DNA from: Streptomyces mutabilis
GTDB lineage: Bacteria; Actinomycetota; Actinomycetes; Streptomycetales; Streptomycetaceae
NCBI RefSeq assembly: GCF_014649815.1
Contig: NZ_BMTT01000002.1
Span: forward strand, 496,001 to 560,000
Length of the DNA: 64,000 nucleotides
Direction of reading: 5' to 3'
In this document: positions 38,986-49,135 of the stretch, piece after piece
Position numbering within the stretch: position 1 is the first letter of the stretch
How the letters are laid out: every line of letters begins with the position of its first letter
Position numbers and translations under genes: made by a program
The notes under the pieces: generated by a model
Told to the model about the DNA's origin: nothing
What the model saw: only the letters and a program-made list of their open reading frames with translations
Database searches by the model: none

Positions 38986-41486
38986 GCCTCCACCTCCTTG
39001 GGGGCCTCGCCGGCGAGCGTGGCCGGGCCGATACGGACGAGGGTTCCGGGCAGCACCCCGGCGTCGGAGGCGACGCCGGTGCCGGCCGAGTTCAGCGGGA
39101 GCCAGACCACCCGGTCGGGCATCTCGGTCACCTGGAGCGGGAATTCGACGGCACCGGCCGGACCGGTGACGGCCAGGAGGTCCCCGTCCTTGACGCCCGC
39201 CTCGGCGGCGGTTGCCGCCGACAAGCGCGCGCGTGCGGCGTGCCGGGTGCCGGCCAGCGCCTCGTCGCCCTGCTGGAGGACACCCTGGTCGAGCAGCAGC
39301 CGGTGCCCGGCCAGCACCGCCTCGCCGGCGGCCGGCCGGGGCAGCGCCCCCGCGGTGTACAGCGGTTCACCGGCCCGCGGCCCGTCCCAGGCGCCGAGCC
39401 GGTCGATCTCCGCGCGGGTGGTGCGCAGATCCGGCAGCCCCAGGTGTACGTCCATGGCGTCGGCCAGCATCTGGAGGACGCGGGCGTCGCCGGGGGCGAG
39501 GCGGCGGGTCATCTGGTCGGGCTTGAGCGCCGCCTCGAAGAAGCGTGCACGGCCCTCCCAGTTGAGGAAGGTCCCGGCCTTCTCGGCGACCGCGGCGACC
39601 GGAAGGACGACGTCGGCCAGTGCGGTGACCTCGCTGGGCCGCAGCTCCAGGGAGACCACGAAGCCCGCCTCGGCGAGTGCCGTACGCGCGCGTGCCGGAT
39701 CGGGCAGGTCGGCGACCTCCACCCCGGCCACCAGCAGCGCCTGGAGTTCGCCGCGCGCGGCGGCCTCGACGATCTCGCCCGTGTCGCGGCCGTAGCGGTG
39801 CGGGAGGTCCGCCAGGCCCCAGACCGCGGCGACCTCCTCACGCGCGCGGGGGTCGGTCGCCGGGCGCCCGCCCGGCAGCAGCGAGGGCAGGGCACCCGCC
39901 TCGACCGCGCCGCGCTCCCCGGCCCGGCGCGGGATCCACGCCAGCCGGGCGCCGGTCGCGGTGGCGGTCCGTACGGCGGCGGTGAGGCCACCGGCCACGG
40001 ACGCCAGGCGCTCGCCGACGACGATCACGGCGCCCTCGGCGCGCAGGGCCTCGGCGGCCCGGGCCCCGTCGTCCTCCAGGCCGACCCCGCTCGCCAGCGC
40101 GTCCAGCCACTCGGTCTCGGTGCCGGGAGCGGCCGGCAGCAGGGTGCCCCCGGCCTTCTCCAGACCCCGCGTGGCGTGCGTGGCCAGCGAGAAGACCTTC
40201 TGCCCGTGCTTGCGCCAGGCCTTGCGCAGCCTCAGGAAGACGCCGGGCGCCTCCTCCTCGGCCTCGAAACCGGCCAGCAGCACGGCGGGCGCCTTCTCCA
40301 GCGCGGTGTACGTGACGCCCGTACCGTCGAGGTCGCGGCCGCGCCCGGCGATCCGGGCGGCCAGGAAGTCGGCCTCCTCGGTGCTGTGCACGCGCGCGCG
40401 GAAGTCGATGTCGTTGGTGTCGAGTGCCACGCGCGCGAACTTGCTGTACGCGTAGGCGTCCTCGACGGTGAGCCGCCCGCCGGCCAGGACACCGGTCCGG
40501 CCCTTCGAGGCGAGCAGCCCCTGTGCGGCGATCTGCAGGGCCTCCGGCCAGGAGGCGGGCTCCAGCTCGCCCTCGGCGTTGCGCACCAGGGGCGTCGTCA
40601 GCCGGTCCCGCTGCTGTGCGTACCGGAAGGCGAAGCGGCCCTTGTCGCAGATCCACTCCTCGTTGACCTCGGGGTCGTCGGCCGCCAGGCGCCGCATGAC
40701 CTTGCCGCGCCGGTGGTCGGTGCGGGTCGCGCAGCCGCCGGAGCAGTGCTCGCACACGGAAGGCGAGGAGACCAGGTCGAAGGGGCGGGAGCGGAACCGG
40801 TACGCCGCCGAGGTGAGCGCGCCGACCGGGCAGATCTGGATGGTGTTGCCGGAGAAGTACGACTCGAAGGGGTCGCCCTCGCCGGTGCCGACCTGCTGGA
40901 GCGCGCCCCGCTCGATCAGCTCGATCATCGGGTCGCCCGCGACCTGGTTGGAGAAACGGGTGCAGCGTGCGCACAGCACGCACCGCTCACGGTCGAGCAG
41001 CACCTGCGTGGAGATCGGCACCGGCTTCTCGTACGTCCGCTTCTTTCCTTCGAAGCGGGACTCCGCCTGGCCGTGCGACATCGCCTGGTTCTGCAACGGG
41101 CACTCGCCGCCCTTGTCGCAGACCGGGCAGTCCAGCGGGTGGTTGATGAGCAGCAGCTCCATCACACCGTGCTGCGCCTTCTCGGCGACGGGCGAGGTGA
41201 GGTGGGTCTTCACCACCATCCCGTCGGTGCAGGTGATGGTGCAGGAGGCCATGGGCTTGCGCTGGCCCTCGACCTCGACGATGCACTGGCGGCAGGCGCC
41301 GGCCGGGTCGAGGAGGGGGTGGTCGCAGAACCGGGGGATCTCGATGCCGAGCTGCTCGGCGGCCCGGATGACCAGGGTGCCCTTGGACACGCTGATCTCG
41401 GCGCCGTCGATCGTCAGCGACACGAGGTCCTCCGGCGGGACCGCCGCCTCTCCCCCGCCGGAGGGAGCGCTGGTGGTCACAGTCAT
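38982..41486 (-). CDS. nuoG: NADH dehydrogenase I subunit G
   Basis: 834 residues. N-terminal 2Fe-2S domain: [16 protein letters not shown] and the later ASC. The His-Cys3 cluster N5 site is [15 protein letters not shown]4 is CVLCARC with ICPVGAL. The extra N7 site CEHCSGGC followed by WICDKGRF is present, as in E. coli and Thermus. The rest is a molybdopterin-oxidoreductase-like domain without cofactor. ATG 41486 overlaps nuoF stop (ATGA). Confidence 0.97.
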   Translation of the reverse strand: MTVTTSAPSGGGEAAVPPEDLVSLTIDGAEISVSKGTLVIRAAEQLGIEIPRFCDHPLLDPAGACRQCIVEVEGQRKPMASCTITCTDGMVVKTHLTSPVAEKAQHGVMELLLINHPLDCPVCDKGGECPLQNQAMSHGQAESRFEGKKRTYEKPVPISTQVLLDRERCVLCARCTRFSNQVAGDPMIELIERGALQQVGTGEGDPFESYFSGNTIQICPVGALTSAAYRFRSRPFDLVSSPSVCEHCSGGCATRTDHRRGKVMRRLAADDPEVNEEWICDKGRFAFRYAQQRDRLTTPLVRNAEGELEPASWPEALQIAAQGLLASKGRTGVLAGGRLTVEDAYAYSKFARVALDTNDIDFRARVHSTEEADFLAARIAGRGRDLDGTGVTYTALEKAPAVLLAGFEAEEEAPGVFLRLRKAWRKHGQKVFSLATHATRGLEKAGGTLLPAAPGTETEWLDALASGVGLEDDGARAAEALRAEGAVIVVGERLASVAGGLTAAVRTATATGARLAWIPRRAGERGAVEAGALPSLLPGGRPATDPRAREEVAAVWGLADLPHRYGRDTGEIVEAAARGELQALLVAGVEVADLPDPARARTALAEAGFVVSLELRPSEVTALADVVLPVAAVAEKAGTFLNWEGRARFFEAALKPDQMTRRLAPGDARVLQMLADAMDVHLGLPDLRTTRAEIDRLGAWDGPRAGEPLYTAGALPRPAAGEAVLAGHRLLLDQGVLQQGDEALAGTRHAARARLSAATAAEAGVKDGDLLAVTGPAGAVEFPLQVTEMPDRVVWLPLNSAGTGVASDAGVLPGTLVRIGPATLAGEAPKEVEA

Positions 41487-42832
41487 GCGTTCACCTCCGT
41501 ACGGTGGTCGGCCCAGGCCGTCGACTTGGCCGGGTCGAAGGGACAGCCGCGGCCCGTGATGTGCTGCTCGTACTCCTCGCGGAAGTACTTGAGCGAGGAG
41601 AAGATCGGCGAGGCGGCGCCGTCGCCGAGGGCGCAGAAGGACTTGCCGTTGATGTTGTCGGCGATGTCGTTCAGCTTGTCGAGATCGGTCATGACGCCCT
41701 TGCCGGCCTCGATGTCGCGCAGCAGCTGGACGAGCCAGTACGTGCCTTCGCGGCAGGGGGTGCACTTGCCGCAGGACTCGTGGGCGTAGAACTCGGTCCA
41801 GCGGGTGACGGCCCGCACGACGCAGGTCGTCTCGTCGAAGCACTGGAGCGCCTTGGTGCCGAGCATGGAACCGGCGGCGCCCACTCCCTCGTAGTCGAGG
41901 GGGACGTCGAGGTGCTCGTCGGTGAACATCGGCGTCGAGGAGCCGCCCGGCGTCCAGAACTTGAGGCGGTGGCCCGGGCGCATGCCGCCGCTCATGTCCA
42001 GGAGCTGGCGCAGCGTGATGCCGAGCGGAGCCTCGTACTGGCCGGGGCTCGCGACGTGGCCGCTGAGCGAGTACAGCGTGAAGCCCGGGGACTTCTCGCT
42101 GCCCATCGACCTGAACCAGTCCTTGCCCTTGTTCAGGATCGCGGGAACCGACGCGATCGATTCGACGTTGTTCACCACAGTCGGGCACGCGTAGAGGCCC
42201 GCGACGGCAGGGAAGGGGGGACGGAGCCGCGGTTGACCCCGGCGGCCTTCGAGCGAGTCGAGCAGTGCGGTCTCCTCACCGCAGATGTACGCGCCCGCGC
42301 CCGCGTGCACGGTGAGTTCGAGGTCGAGTCCGCTGCCCAGGATGTTCTCGCCGAGGAAGCCGGCCTCGTAGGCCTCGCGCACGGCCTCGTGCAACCGCCG
42401 CAGCACTGGGACGACTTCACCACGCAGATAGATGAAGGCATGCGAAGACCTGATGGCGTAACACGCGATGACGATGCCCTCGATGAGGCTGTGCGGGTTC
42501 GCGAAGAGGAGCGGGATGTCCTTGCAGGTCCCCGGCTCCGACTCGTCGGCGTTGACAACCAGATAGTGAGGCTTGCCGTCTCCCTGGGGAATGAACTGCC
42601 ACTTCATCCCCGTCGGGAACCCCGCTCCGCCGCGTCCGCGCAGACCCGAGTCCTTGACGTACGCGATCAGGTCGTCCGGCGACATCGCCAGCGCCTTGCG
42701 GAGCCCTTCGTACCCCTCGTGCCTCCGGTAGACGTCGAGAGTCCAGGACTCGTCCTCGTCCCAGAAGGCCGACAGCACGGGTGCGAGCAGCTTCTCCGGG
42801 CTGGTGCCCTTGATCTCGGCTGCCACGGTCAT
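41483..42832 (-). CDS. nuoF: NADH dehydrogenase I subunit F
   Basis: 449 residues; binds NADH, FMN and cluster N3. [16 protein letters not shown] and [12 protein letters not shown] form the FMN/NADH site; [14 protein letters not shown] with the later Cys in SFCALGDGA hold the 4Fe-4S. Electrons enter complex I here. The ATG shares one base with the nuoE stop (TGATG). Confidence 0.97.
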   Translation of the reverse strand: MTVAAEIKGTSPEKLLAPVLSAFWDEDESWTLDVYRRHEGYEGLRKALAMSPDDLIAYVKDSGLRGRGGAGFPTGMKWQFIPQGDGKPHYLVVNADESEPGTCKDIPLLFANPHSLIEGIVIACYAIRSSHAFIYLRGEVVPVLRRLHEAVREAYEAGFLGENILGSGLDLELTVHAGAGAYICGEETALLDSLEGRRGQPRLRPPFPAVAGLYACPTVVNNVESIASVPAILNKGKDWFRSMGSEKSPGFTLYSLSGHVASPGQYEAPLGITLRQLLDMSGGMRPGHRLKFWTPGGSSTPMFTDEHLDVPLDYEGVGAAGSMLGTKALQCFDETTCVVRAVTRWTEFYAHESCGKCTPCREGTYWLVQLLRDIEAGKGVMTDLDKLNDIADNINGKSFCALGDGAASPIFSSLKYFREEYEQHITGRGCPFDPAKSTAWADHRTEVNA

Positions 42833-43704
42833 CACTCCCCCTCCTCGGCGGTAGGCCCTGCCGGGTTGGAAGGGTCGGATGCCGATGTGTCCTGCGGCGC
42901 GTCGTGCGAGCTCAGGTGTTCCGTCGGGGACGGGTCGTGCACGGCCCGGTCCTGCGGTGCGTCGTGCGGTCCGCCGTCCCGCGGGTGCACCACGCGCGCG
43001 GCGGACACTTCGCCCTTGGCCAGCTTGAGTCCGGCCAGGGATGCGGGACCCGCGCTGCCGCCGGCCGCGACGGCGCCGTCCCGCTCGTCGGGGAATCCCG
43101 CCAGGATCCGGGCGGTCTCCTTGAAGGTGCACAGCGGCGCACCGCGCGTGGGCGTCACCGGCCGTCCCGCGCGCAGGTCGTCGACGAGGCGCCTGACGCT
43201 CGCCGGGTTCTGGTTGTCGAAGAACTCCCAGTTGACCATCACGACCGGCGCGAAGTCGCAGGCCGCGTTGCACTCGATGTGCTCCAGGGTGACCTTGCCG
43301 TCCTCGGTGGTCTCCCCGTTGCCGACGCCCAGGTGCTCCTGGAGGGACTCGAAGATCGCGTCGCCGCCCATGACCGCGCACAGCGTGTTGGTGCAGACGC
43401 CGACCTGGTAGTCGCCGCTCGGCCTGCGCCGGTACATGGTGTAGAAGGTGGCGACCGCGGTGACCTCGGCCGTGGTCAGGCCCAGCACGTCCGCGCAGAA
43501 CTGCATCCCGGTGCGCGTGACGTGTCCCTCCTCCGCCTGCACGAGGTGCAGCAGGGGCAGGAGGGCGGACCGGGAGTCCGGGTAGCGGGCGATGATCTCG
43601 CGCGCGTCGGTCTCCAGCCGGGCCCGGACGTCGTCCGGGTAGGCGGGCGCGGGCAGTTCCGGCATGCCCAGGCTGACGCCCCGCTCCGAAGAAGAGGTGG
43701 TCAC
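42832..43704 (-). CDS. nuoE: NADH dehydrogenase I subunit E
   Basis: 290 residues. Thioredoxin-like 2Fe-2S (N1a) domain with [12 protein letters not shown] and [12 protein letters not shown] in about the first 200 residues. The last 60 residues are a disordered acidic tail with HDAPQD written twice, absent from E. coli. GTG 43704 overlaps the nuoD stop (GTGA); an internal Met near residue 14 is an alternative. Confidence 0.95.
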   Translation of the reverse strand: MTTSSSERGVSLGMPELPAPAYPDDVRARLETDAREIIARYPDSRSALLPLLHLVQAEEGHVTRTGMQFCADVLGLTTAEVTAVATFYTMYRRRPSGDYQVGVCTNTLCAVMGGDAIFESLQEHLGVGNGETTEDGKVTLEHIECNAACDFAPVVMVNWEFFDNQNPASVRRLVDDLRAGRPVTPTRGAPLCTFKETARILAGFPDERDGAVAAGGSAGPASLAGLKLAKGEVSAARVVHPRDGGPHDAPQDRAVHDPSPTEHLSSHDAPQDTSASDPSNPAGPTAEEGE

Positions 43705-45023
43705 CGGTCGACGCCTCCCATCACGGGGTCGAGGGACGCCACGGCCACGATGACGTCGGCGACCTGGCCGCCCTCGCACATCGCCGCCATGGCCTGCAGG
43801 TTGGTGAAGGACGGGTCGCGGAAGTGGACCCGGAAGGGACGGGTGCCGCCGTCGGAGACGACGTGCACCCCGAGCTCGCCCTTGGGCGATTCCACCGCCG
43901 CGTAGGTCTGGCCCGGCGGCACCCGGAAGCCCTCTGTGACCAGCTTGAAGTGGTGGATCAGGGCCTCCATGGAGGTGCCCATGATCTTCTTGATGTGGTC
44001 GAGGGAGTTGCCCAGTCCGTCCGGTCCCAGGGCGAGCTGGGCGGGCCAGGCGATCTTTTTGTCGCCGACCATGACCGGGCCGGGCTGGAGCCGGTCCAGG
44101 CACTGCTCGACGATCCGGAGCGACTGGCGCATCTCCTCCAGCCGGATCAGGAAGCGACCGTAGGCGTCACAGGTGTCGGCGGTCGGGATGTCGAAGTCGT
44201 ACGTCTCGTAGCCGCAGTACGGCTGGGTCTTGCGCAGGTCGTGCGGCAGGCCGGTGGACCTGAGGACCGGGCCGGTGGCGCCGAGGGCCATGCAGCCGGC
44301 CAGGTCGAGATAGCCGACGTCCTGCATACGGGCCTTGAAGATCGGGTTCCCGGTGGCGAGCTTGTCGTACTCCGGGAGGTTCTTCTTCATCTTCTTCACG
44401 AACTCGCGGATGTGGTCCACCGCGCCGGGCGGCAGGTCCTGGGCGAGTCCGCCCGGGCGGATGAACGCGTGGTTCATCCGCAGGCCGGTGATCAGCTCGT
44501 AGATGTCGAGGACGAGTTCACGATCGCGGAAGCCGTAGATCATGATCGTGGTGGCGCCGAGTTCCATGCCTCCCGTGGCGATGCACACCAGGTGGGAGGA
44601 GAGCCGGTTCAGCTCCATCAGGAGCACTCGGATGGTGGTGGCCCGGTCCGGGATCTCGTCCTCGATACCGAGCAGCTTCTCGACTCCCAGGCAGTACGCC
44701 GTCTCGTTGAAGAACGACGTCAGGTAGTCCATGCGCGTCACGAACGTGGTGCCCTGCGTCCAGGTCCGGTACTCGAGGTTCTTCTCGATGCCGGTGTGCA
44801 GGTAGCCGATGCCGCAACGGGCCTCGGTGACGGTCTCGCCGTCGATCTCCAGGATCAGGCGGAGCACGCCGTGGGTGGACGGGTGCTGCGGTCCCATGTT
44901 GACGACGATGCGCTCGTCGTCGGCGCGGGCCGCGGACTGGACGACCTCGTCCCAGTCGCCGCCGGTGACCGTGTAGACGGTGCCCTCGGTGGTCTCGCGA
45001 GGGGAGGCGTGCGAAGTGCTCAT
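43701..45023 (-). CDS. nuoD: NADH dehydrogenase I subunit D
   Basis: 440 residues; 49-kDa-type subunit forming the quinone pocket. [15 protein letters not shown] has the His that lines the quinone site, [12 protein letters not shown] and [21 protein letters not shown] are family hallmarks, and MGGVDR is the exact C-terminus seen in the family. ATG overlaps nuoC stop. Confidence 0.97.
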   Translation of the reverse strand: MSTSHASPRETTEGTVYTVTGGDWDEVVQSAARADDERIVVNMGPQHPSTHGVLRLILEIDGETVTEARCGIGYLHTGIEKNLEYRTWTQGTTFVTRMDYLTSFFNETAYCLGVEKLLGIEDEIPDRATTIRVLLMELNRLSSHLVCIATGGMELGATTIMIYGFRDRELVLDIYELITGLRMNHAFIRPGGLAQDLPPGAVDHIREFVKKMKKNLPEYDKLATGNPIFKARMQDVGYLDLAGCMALGATGPVLRSTGLPHDLRKTQPYCGYETYDFDIPTADTCDAYGRFLIRLEEMRQSLRIVEQCLDRLQPGPVMVGDKKIAWPAQLALGPDGLGNSLDHIKKIMGTSMEALIHHFKLVTEGFRVPPGQTYAAVESPKGELGVHVVSDGGTRPFRVHFRDPSFTNLQAMAAMCEGGQVADVIVAVASLDPVMGGVDR

Positions 45024-45771
45024 GAGTACGACCTCCGCTGGTCCGGAGCCGGGATCTGGGCGCCCTTGTACTCGACGGGGATGCCGCCGAGGGGGTAGTC
45101 CTTGCGCTGCGGAAAGCCCTGCCAGTCGTCCGGCATCATGATCCGCGTCAGCGCCGGGTGGCCGTCGAAGACGATTCCGAAGAAGTCGTACGTCTCGCGC
45201 TCGTGCCAGTCGTTCGTCGGATAGACCGAGAACAGCGACGGGATGTGCGGGTCGCTGTCGGGCGCGCTGACCTCGAGGCGGATCAGCCGGTTGTGGGTGA
45301 TCGAGCGCAGGTGGTAGACGGCGTGCAGCTCGCGGCCCTTGTCGTTCGGGTAGTGGACGCCGCTGACGCCGGTGCACAGTTCGAAGCGGAGGGCCGGGTC
45401 GTCGCGCAGGGTGCGGGCGACGCGGACCAGGTGTTCGCGCTCGATGTGGAAGGTCAGCTCGTCGCGGTCGACGACCGTCTTCTCGATGGCGTTCTCGGGC
45501 AGGAGCCCCTGCTCCTCCAGCGCGCCCTCGAGCTCGTCGGCGACCTCGTCGAACCATCCGCCGTAGGGCCGGCTCGCCGGGCCGGGGAGCCGGACGGAGC
45601 GGACCAGACCGCCGTAGCCGGAGGTGTCGCCGCCGTTGTTGGCACCGAACATCCCGCGCTGGACGCGGATCTCCTCGCCGCCCTGGCCGCGCTGGCCCGG
45701 GAGGTTCTCCGCGGACAGGTCCTTCTCCGGGTTCACCCCGTTCGCGTCACCCGCGGTGTTGTTCGCGTCGC

Positions 45772-45775
<4 letters not shown>
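45020..45775 (-). CDS. nuoC: NADH dehydrogenase I subunit C
   Basis: 251 residues; 30-kDa-type subunit. The core includes [27 protein letters not shown]-type sequence (seen as [16 protein letters not shown] and [10 protein letters not shown]). The N-terminal 60 residues are a disordered leader specific to this lineage. GTG 45775 overlaps the nuoB stop (GTGA). Confidence 0.95.
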
Positions 45776-46326
<551 letters not shown>

Positions 46327-46338
46327 GTCAAAGGCCCC

Positions 46339-46698
46339 TCAGTCCCATTCCAGGCCGCCGCGCCGCCATACGTACGCGTACGCGACGAAGACGGTGAGCA
46401 CGAAGAGCAGCATCTCCACGAGCCCGAAAATCCCCAGGGCGTCGAAGGTGACGGCCCAGGGGTAGAGGAAGACGATCTCGATATCGAAGATGATGAAGAG
46501 CATCGCCGTCAGGTAGTACTTGATGGGGAAGCGCCCGCCGCCGGCCGGCGTGGGGGTCGGCTCGATGCCGCACTCGTAGGCCTCGAGCTTCGCCCGGTTG
46601 TACCGCTTCGGACCGATCAGCGTGGCCATCACCACGGAGAAGATCGCAAAGCCTGCCCCGAGGGCTCCCAGTACGAGGATGGGCGCATACGCGTTCAC
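46339..46698 (-). CDS. nuoA: NADH dehydrogenase I subunit A
   Basis: 119 residues, three helices; the loop YECGIEPTPT carries the Cys of the quinone-site loop. First gene of the nuo operon: GTG 46698 is preceded by GAGGAG. Genes follow in the canonical A-to-N order on the - strand, nearly all coupled by overlaps, so one transcript of about 16 kb is expected, driven from 46699 onward. Confidence 0.96.
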   Translation of the reverse strand: MNAYAPILVLGALGAGFAIFSVVMATLIGPKRYNRAKLEAYECGIEPTPTPAGGGRFPIKYYLTAMLFIIFDIEIVFLYPWAVTFDALGIFGLVEMLLFVLTVFVAYAYVWRRGGLEWD

Positions 46699-46805
46699 CG
46701 CTCCTCGCTCCTCTCAGTCGGCACTGACTGCTGGCGGTTGCACTGGACTCACAACCGCCCCGGCAGCCCCACGAGCCCCGCTCGTCCCGGCGAAGATCGC
46801 GAACA

Positions 46806-46821
46806 TGTGAAGCAGGTCACA
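46806..46821. promoter_or_regulatory. Rex-type redox operator (ROP) upstream of nuoA
   Basis: TGTGAAGCAGGTCACA is a perfect TGTGA-N6-TCACA inverted repeat, the same architecture as the Rex operator of S. coelicolor. It sits 108 bases before the nuoA start codon. Rex represses respiratory genes when NADH/NAD+ is low, and the nuo operon is a known Rex target in S. coelicolor. The same sequence also fits the Crp half-site pattern, so the regulator needs testing. Confidence 0.8.
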
Positions 46822-46856
46822 AGCCCAACTGCCTCGCATCTTATGCCCGCCGCTCT

Positions 46857-46870
46857 GTGATCTGCGACAC
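46857..46870. promoter_or_regulatory. Crp-like GTG-N6-GNCAC site
   Basis: GTGATCTGCGACAC matches the GTG-N6-GNCAC pattern described for Streptomyces Crp. It lies 36 bases beyond the Rex-type site, on the side away from nuoA. A short pattern, so chance is possible; the density of GTGATC words nearby adds some weight. Confidence 0.4.
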
Positions 46871-47462
46871 GGGGTGTTGTACAAGCTTTGTGATCTCCAC
46901 CACCTGACGAAGGATCATGAAGTCGGATGAGCGGTGATCTTCACACAGGAAGCGTTCAGGTGATCACCAGAGGTGACATTTTCGATCGTCACCGCTGGCC
47001 AGAGGGGGCGCATGGCGAACGTCTCAATATCAAGATGCTTCCCGTGCATGCAAACTGGCACGTGATGCGATCACTTGATAGAGGGCCCGTTCACACATCA
47101 GAGGGAGGGTCGGGTGCGATGTGGACACGTGCACGCATTCACGAGCACCCTGCGGCGACCGCGGAGCTCGGTCGCGCGCCGCGGACGCGGTCGACGAGGC
47201 AACCGTTCCGTGACCTGTGCCACATTCATGAGAGGCGCCTGAGAACCGGGCTTGGCCAACTGCTTCAACAAGTGGTAAGCGCGGGGCAATTCGGGCGTAA
47301 CGATCAAAGACCGTGATCACAGGCTGGTTACGGCCCGCCCGCAATGTCCGTTAGGGCGTCAATACGGGACGACACGCCCGGGATTCGAGGCTGGATTGAA
47401 CAACTGTGGCGCAGCCCACGTTTCTTGAAGGTATGGAGGAGCTCCTGATACCGGTTGTCCCT

Positions 47463-48290
47463 ATGTCCCACACCGCTCACATACGTAGCCACCGGAAGCC
47501 CCGCCGCAGCGCGTCGACCATCGCGATGCGGGCCGGAGTGGCCGGTGGCGTCCTCAGCACCCTGGCAGTGGCCGGTGCGTCGGGTTCGGCCAACGCGGCC
47601 GAGCCGGTGACGCAGACCCTCGAACTGCCCACCCTGACGGCCGACCTGGCCGCTCAGGTCGCCCAGTCCGCGGACGTCACGCAGCAGGCGGCCGCGAGCT
47701 ACGAGCTGCAGGCCGAGCGTGACGCGGCCGCCGCCAAGGCCGCCAAGCAGGCCGAGGCGGACCTCGCCGAGGCCAAGAAGAAGGCCGCGGAGGAGAAGAA
47801 GAAGGCCGAGGAGGCCGCGCGCAAGGCGGCCGCCGAGCGTGCCTCTCGCACCGCCGAGCGCGCCACCCTGAGCGCCTCCGTGGACACCGGGTCCTCCGAC
47901 AACTCGGGCAGCGGCGTCAGCTCGTCCTCGGCCACCGGTTCGGCCGCCGCGGTCATCGCCTTCGTGCAGGCCCAGGTCGGCGACGCCTACGTGACCGGCG
48001 GCACCGGCCCCAACTCCTGGGACTGCTCCGGACTCGTGCAGGCGGCCTTCAAGCAGGTCAACATCGACCTGCCGCGCGTCTCCCAGTCCCAGTCGACCGC
48101 CGGCACCCAGGTGAGCCTCGACAACCTCCAGCCGGGCGACATCCTGTACTGGGGCGGCGCGGGCAGCGCGTACCACGTGGGCGTCTACGTCGGCGACGGT
48201 ATGTTCGTCGGCGCGCAGAACTCCTCCACCGGCGTCGTCCAGGCACCGCTGTCGTACGACCCGCCGAGCGGCGCGGTGCGGGTGCTGTAA
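47463..48290 (+). CDS. Secreted NlpC/P60 cell-wall hydrolase
   Basis: About 275 residues. A signal peptide with a basic leader ends near NAA/EPV. A coiled coil rich in Ala, Lys and Glu covers about 65-135, and the NlpC/P60 domain the last 120 residues, with catalytic Cys in WDCSGLVQAAF, the GDILYWGG turn and His in YHVGVYVGDG. It should cut peptide stems of peptidoglycan. The ATG at 47463 lacks a well-placed ribosome site (GGAGG is 23 bases away); ATG 47433 is possible. No riboswitch was found before it. A hairpin ends the unit. Confidence 0.9.
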   Translation: MSHTAHIRSHRKPRRSASTIAMRAGVAGGVLSTLAVAGASGSANAAEPVTQTLELPTLTADLAAQVAQSADVTQQAAASYELQAERDAAAAKAAKQAEADLAEAKKKAAEEKKKAEEAARKAAAERASRTAERATLSASVDTGSSDNSGSGVSSSSATGSAAAVIAFVQAQVGDAYVTGGTGPNSWDCSGLVQAAFKQVNIDLPRVSQSQSTAGTQVSLDNLQPGDILYWGGAGSAYHVGVYVGDGMFVGAQNSSTGVVQAPLSYDPPSGAVRVL

Positions 48291-48332
48291 CTCCGGCGCA
48301 CCGCGAGTACGAACGACGCGGACACGTCCGCA

Positions 48333-48369
48333 CGCGGGGCCGCAGCCACTCGAGGGCTGCGGCCCCGCG
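48333..48369 (+). terminator. Hairpin terminator after NlpC/P60
   Basis: CGCGGGGCCGCAGCC (48333-48347) pairs perfectly with 48355-48369 around a 7-base loop. It lies 43 bases after the hydrolase stop. Confidence 0.85.
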
Positions 48370-48435
48370 GTCGCTCCTGCCGTGCTCGGCACGGGCCGGA
48401 TTCCCACCGGCCCGTCCACGAGCCGAAGGAGAACC

Positions 48436-49070
48436 ATGCCCAGCGTGTTCGTACAGGGGCGGCCCACCGCCGCCTACCCCCCGCTCGCGCCCCAGGCCCG
48501 GCGCGGGTCGGTGCGGCGGATGACCGAGGTCGGCGAAGAGGTGCTGCACAAGCCCTGCCGGGAGGTCACCGAGTTCGGGCCCGACCTCGCCGCGCTCATC
48601 GACGACATGTTCCGCACCATGTACGCCGCCGACGGCTGCGGCCTGGCGGCCGATCAGGTGGGGGTCGCCCTCCGCCTGTTCGTGTACGACTGCCCCGACG
48701 ACGAAGGTGTCCGACATGTCGGGCACACCGTGAACCCGGTGCCGGGTTCCCTCGACCCGGCCGGGCGCCGGCTGCTGGACGAGGGCGAGGGGTGTCTGTC
48801 GGTGCCGGGCGCTGTCATGGCCGTGCCGCGGCCCGACCGGGCGTCGTGCGGGGCCTCGACGAGGACGGCGAGCCGCTCGTCGTCGAGGGCACCGGTCACT
48901 TCGCGCGCTGCCTCGCCCACGAGACCGATCACGTGAACGGTCAGGTGTACCTGGACCGGCCCTCCGCGCGCGACCGCAAGCGGGCGCTGCGGCAGTCGGC
49001 CGACCGGCGCGACGAGGTGTTCGCGCGCCGGGCGGCCAAGGGCAGGGCACTCGAGCAGGCCGAGGGGTGA
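48436..49070 (+). pseudogene. def: Peptide deformylase gene interrupted by a frameshift
   Basis: Motif 1 [10 protein letters not shown] (residues 67-76) and motif 2 EGCLS (118-122) are in the frame that starts at ATG 48436, while motif 3 HETDH is in another frame that runs to TGA 49070. The switch point is near 48840: the protein reads PDR and should continue [14 protein letters not shown]. One base is missing, or a -1 shift takes place. All metal ligands (Cys, two His) are otherwise intact, so the break may be recent or a sequence error. Streptomyces usually carry several def paralogues, so loss could be tolerated. Confidence 0.85.
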
Positions 49071-49132
49071 TCGGGCCTGATGCTCAGCCCCGCTGCTCAG
49101 GCCGGCAGCTCAGGCCGGCAGCTCAGGCCCGA
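49071..49132. terminator. Inverted and direct repeats between def and GGR genes
   Basis: TCGGGCCTGA (49071-49080) pairs with TCAGGCCCGA (49123-49132). Between the arms, GCAGCTCAGGCCG-type words repeat in tandem. It follows the deformylase stop directly and precedes the end of the convergent reductase, so it may end both transcripts. Confidence 0.55.
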
Positions 49133-49135
49133 TGC

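Larger units (their letters stand above)
46699..47462. other. Long divergent regulatory region, nuoA / NlpC-P60
   Basis: 764 bases, noticeably richer in A/T than the rest. It contains the Rex-type site (46806), a Crp-like site (46857), palindromes GGTGATCACC (46959-46968) and GTGATGCGATCAC (47062-47074), and GTGATCAC (47313-47320). No coding frame has normal Streptomyces codon use. Promoters for both directions must lie here. Confidence 0.7.

Noticed and set aside
46927-47316. Open frame of 129 codons on the + strand in the nuoA / NlpC-P60 gap
   Set aside because: Third positions lack the G/C bias of real genes here, no ribosome site precedes it and the product resembles nothing; the frame overlaps palindromic regulatory sequence.
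47075-47462. Second c-di-AMP riboswitch before the NlpC/P60 gene
   Set aside because: The conserved blocks of the class (GGGGTGAA, CCGACAGCTC-like) are absent.
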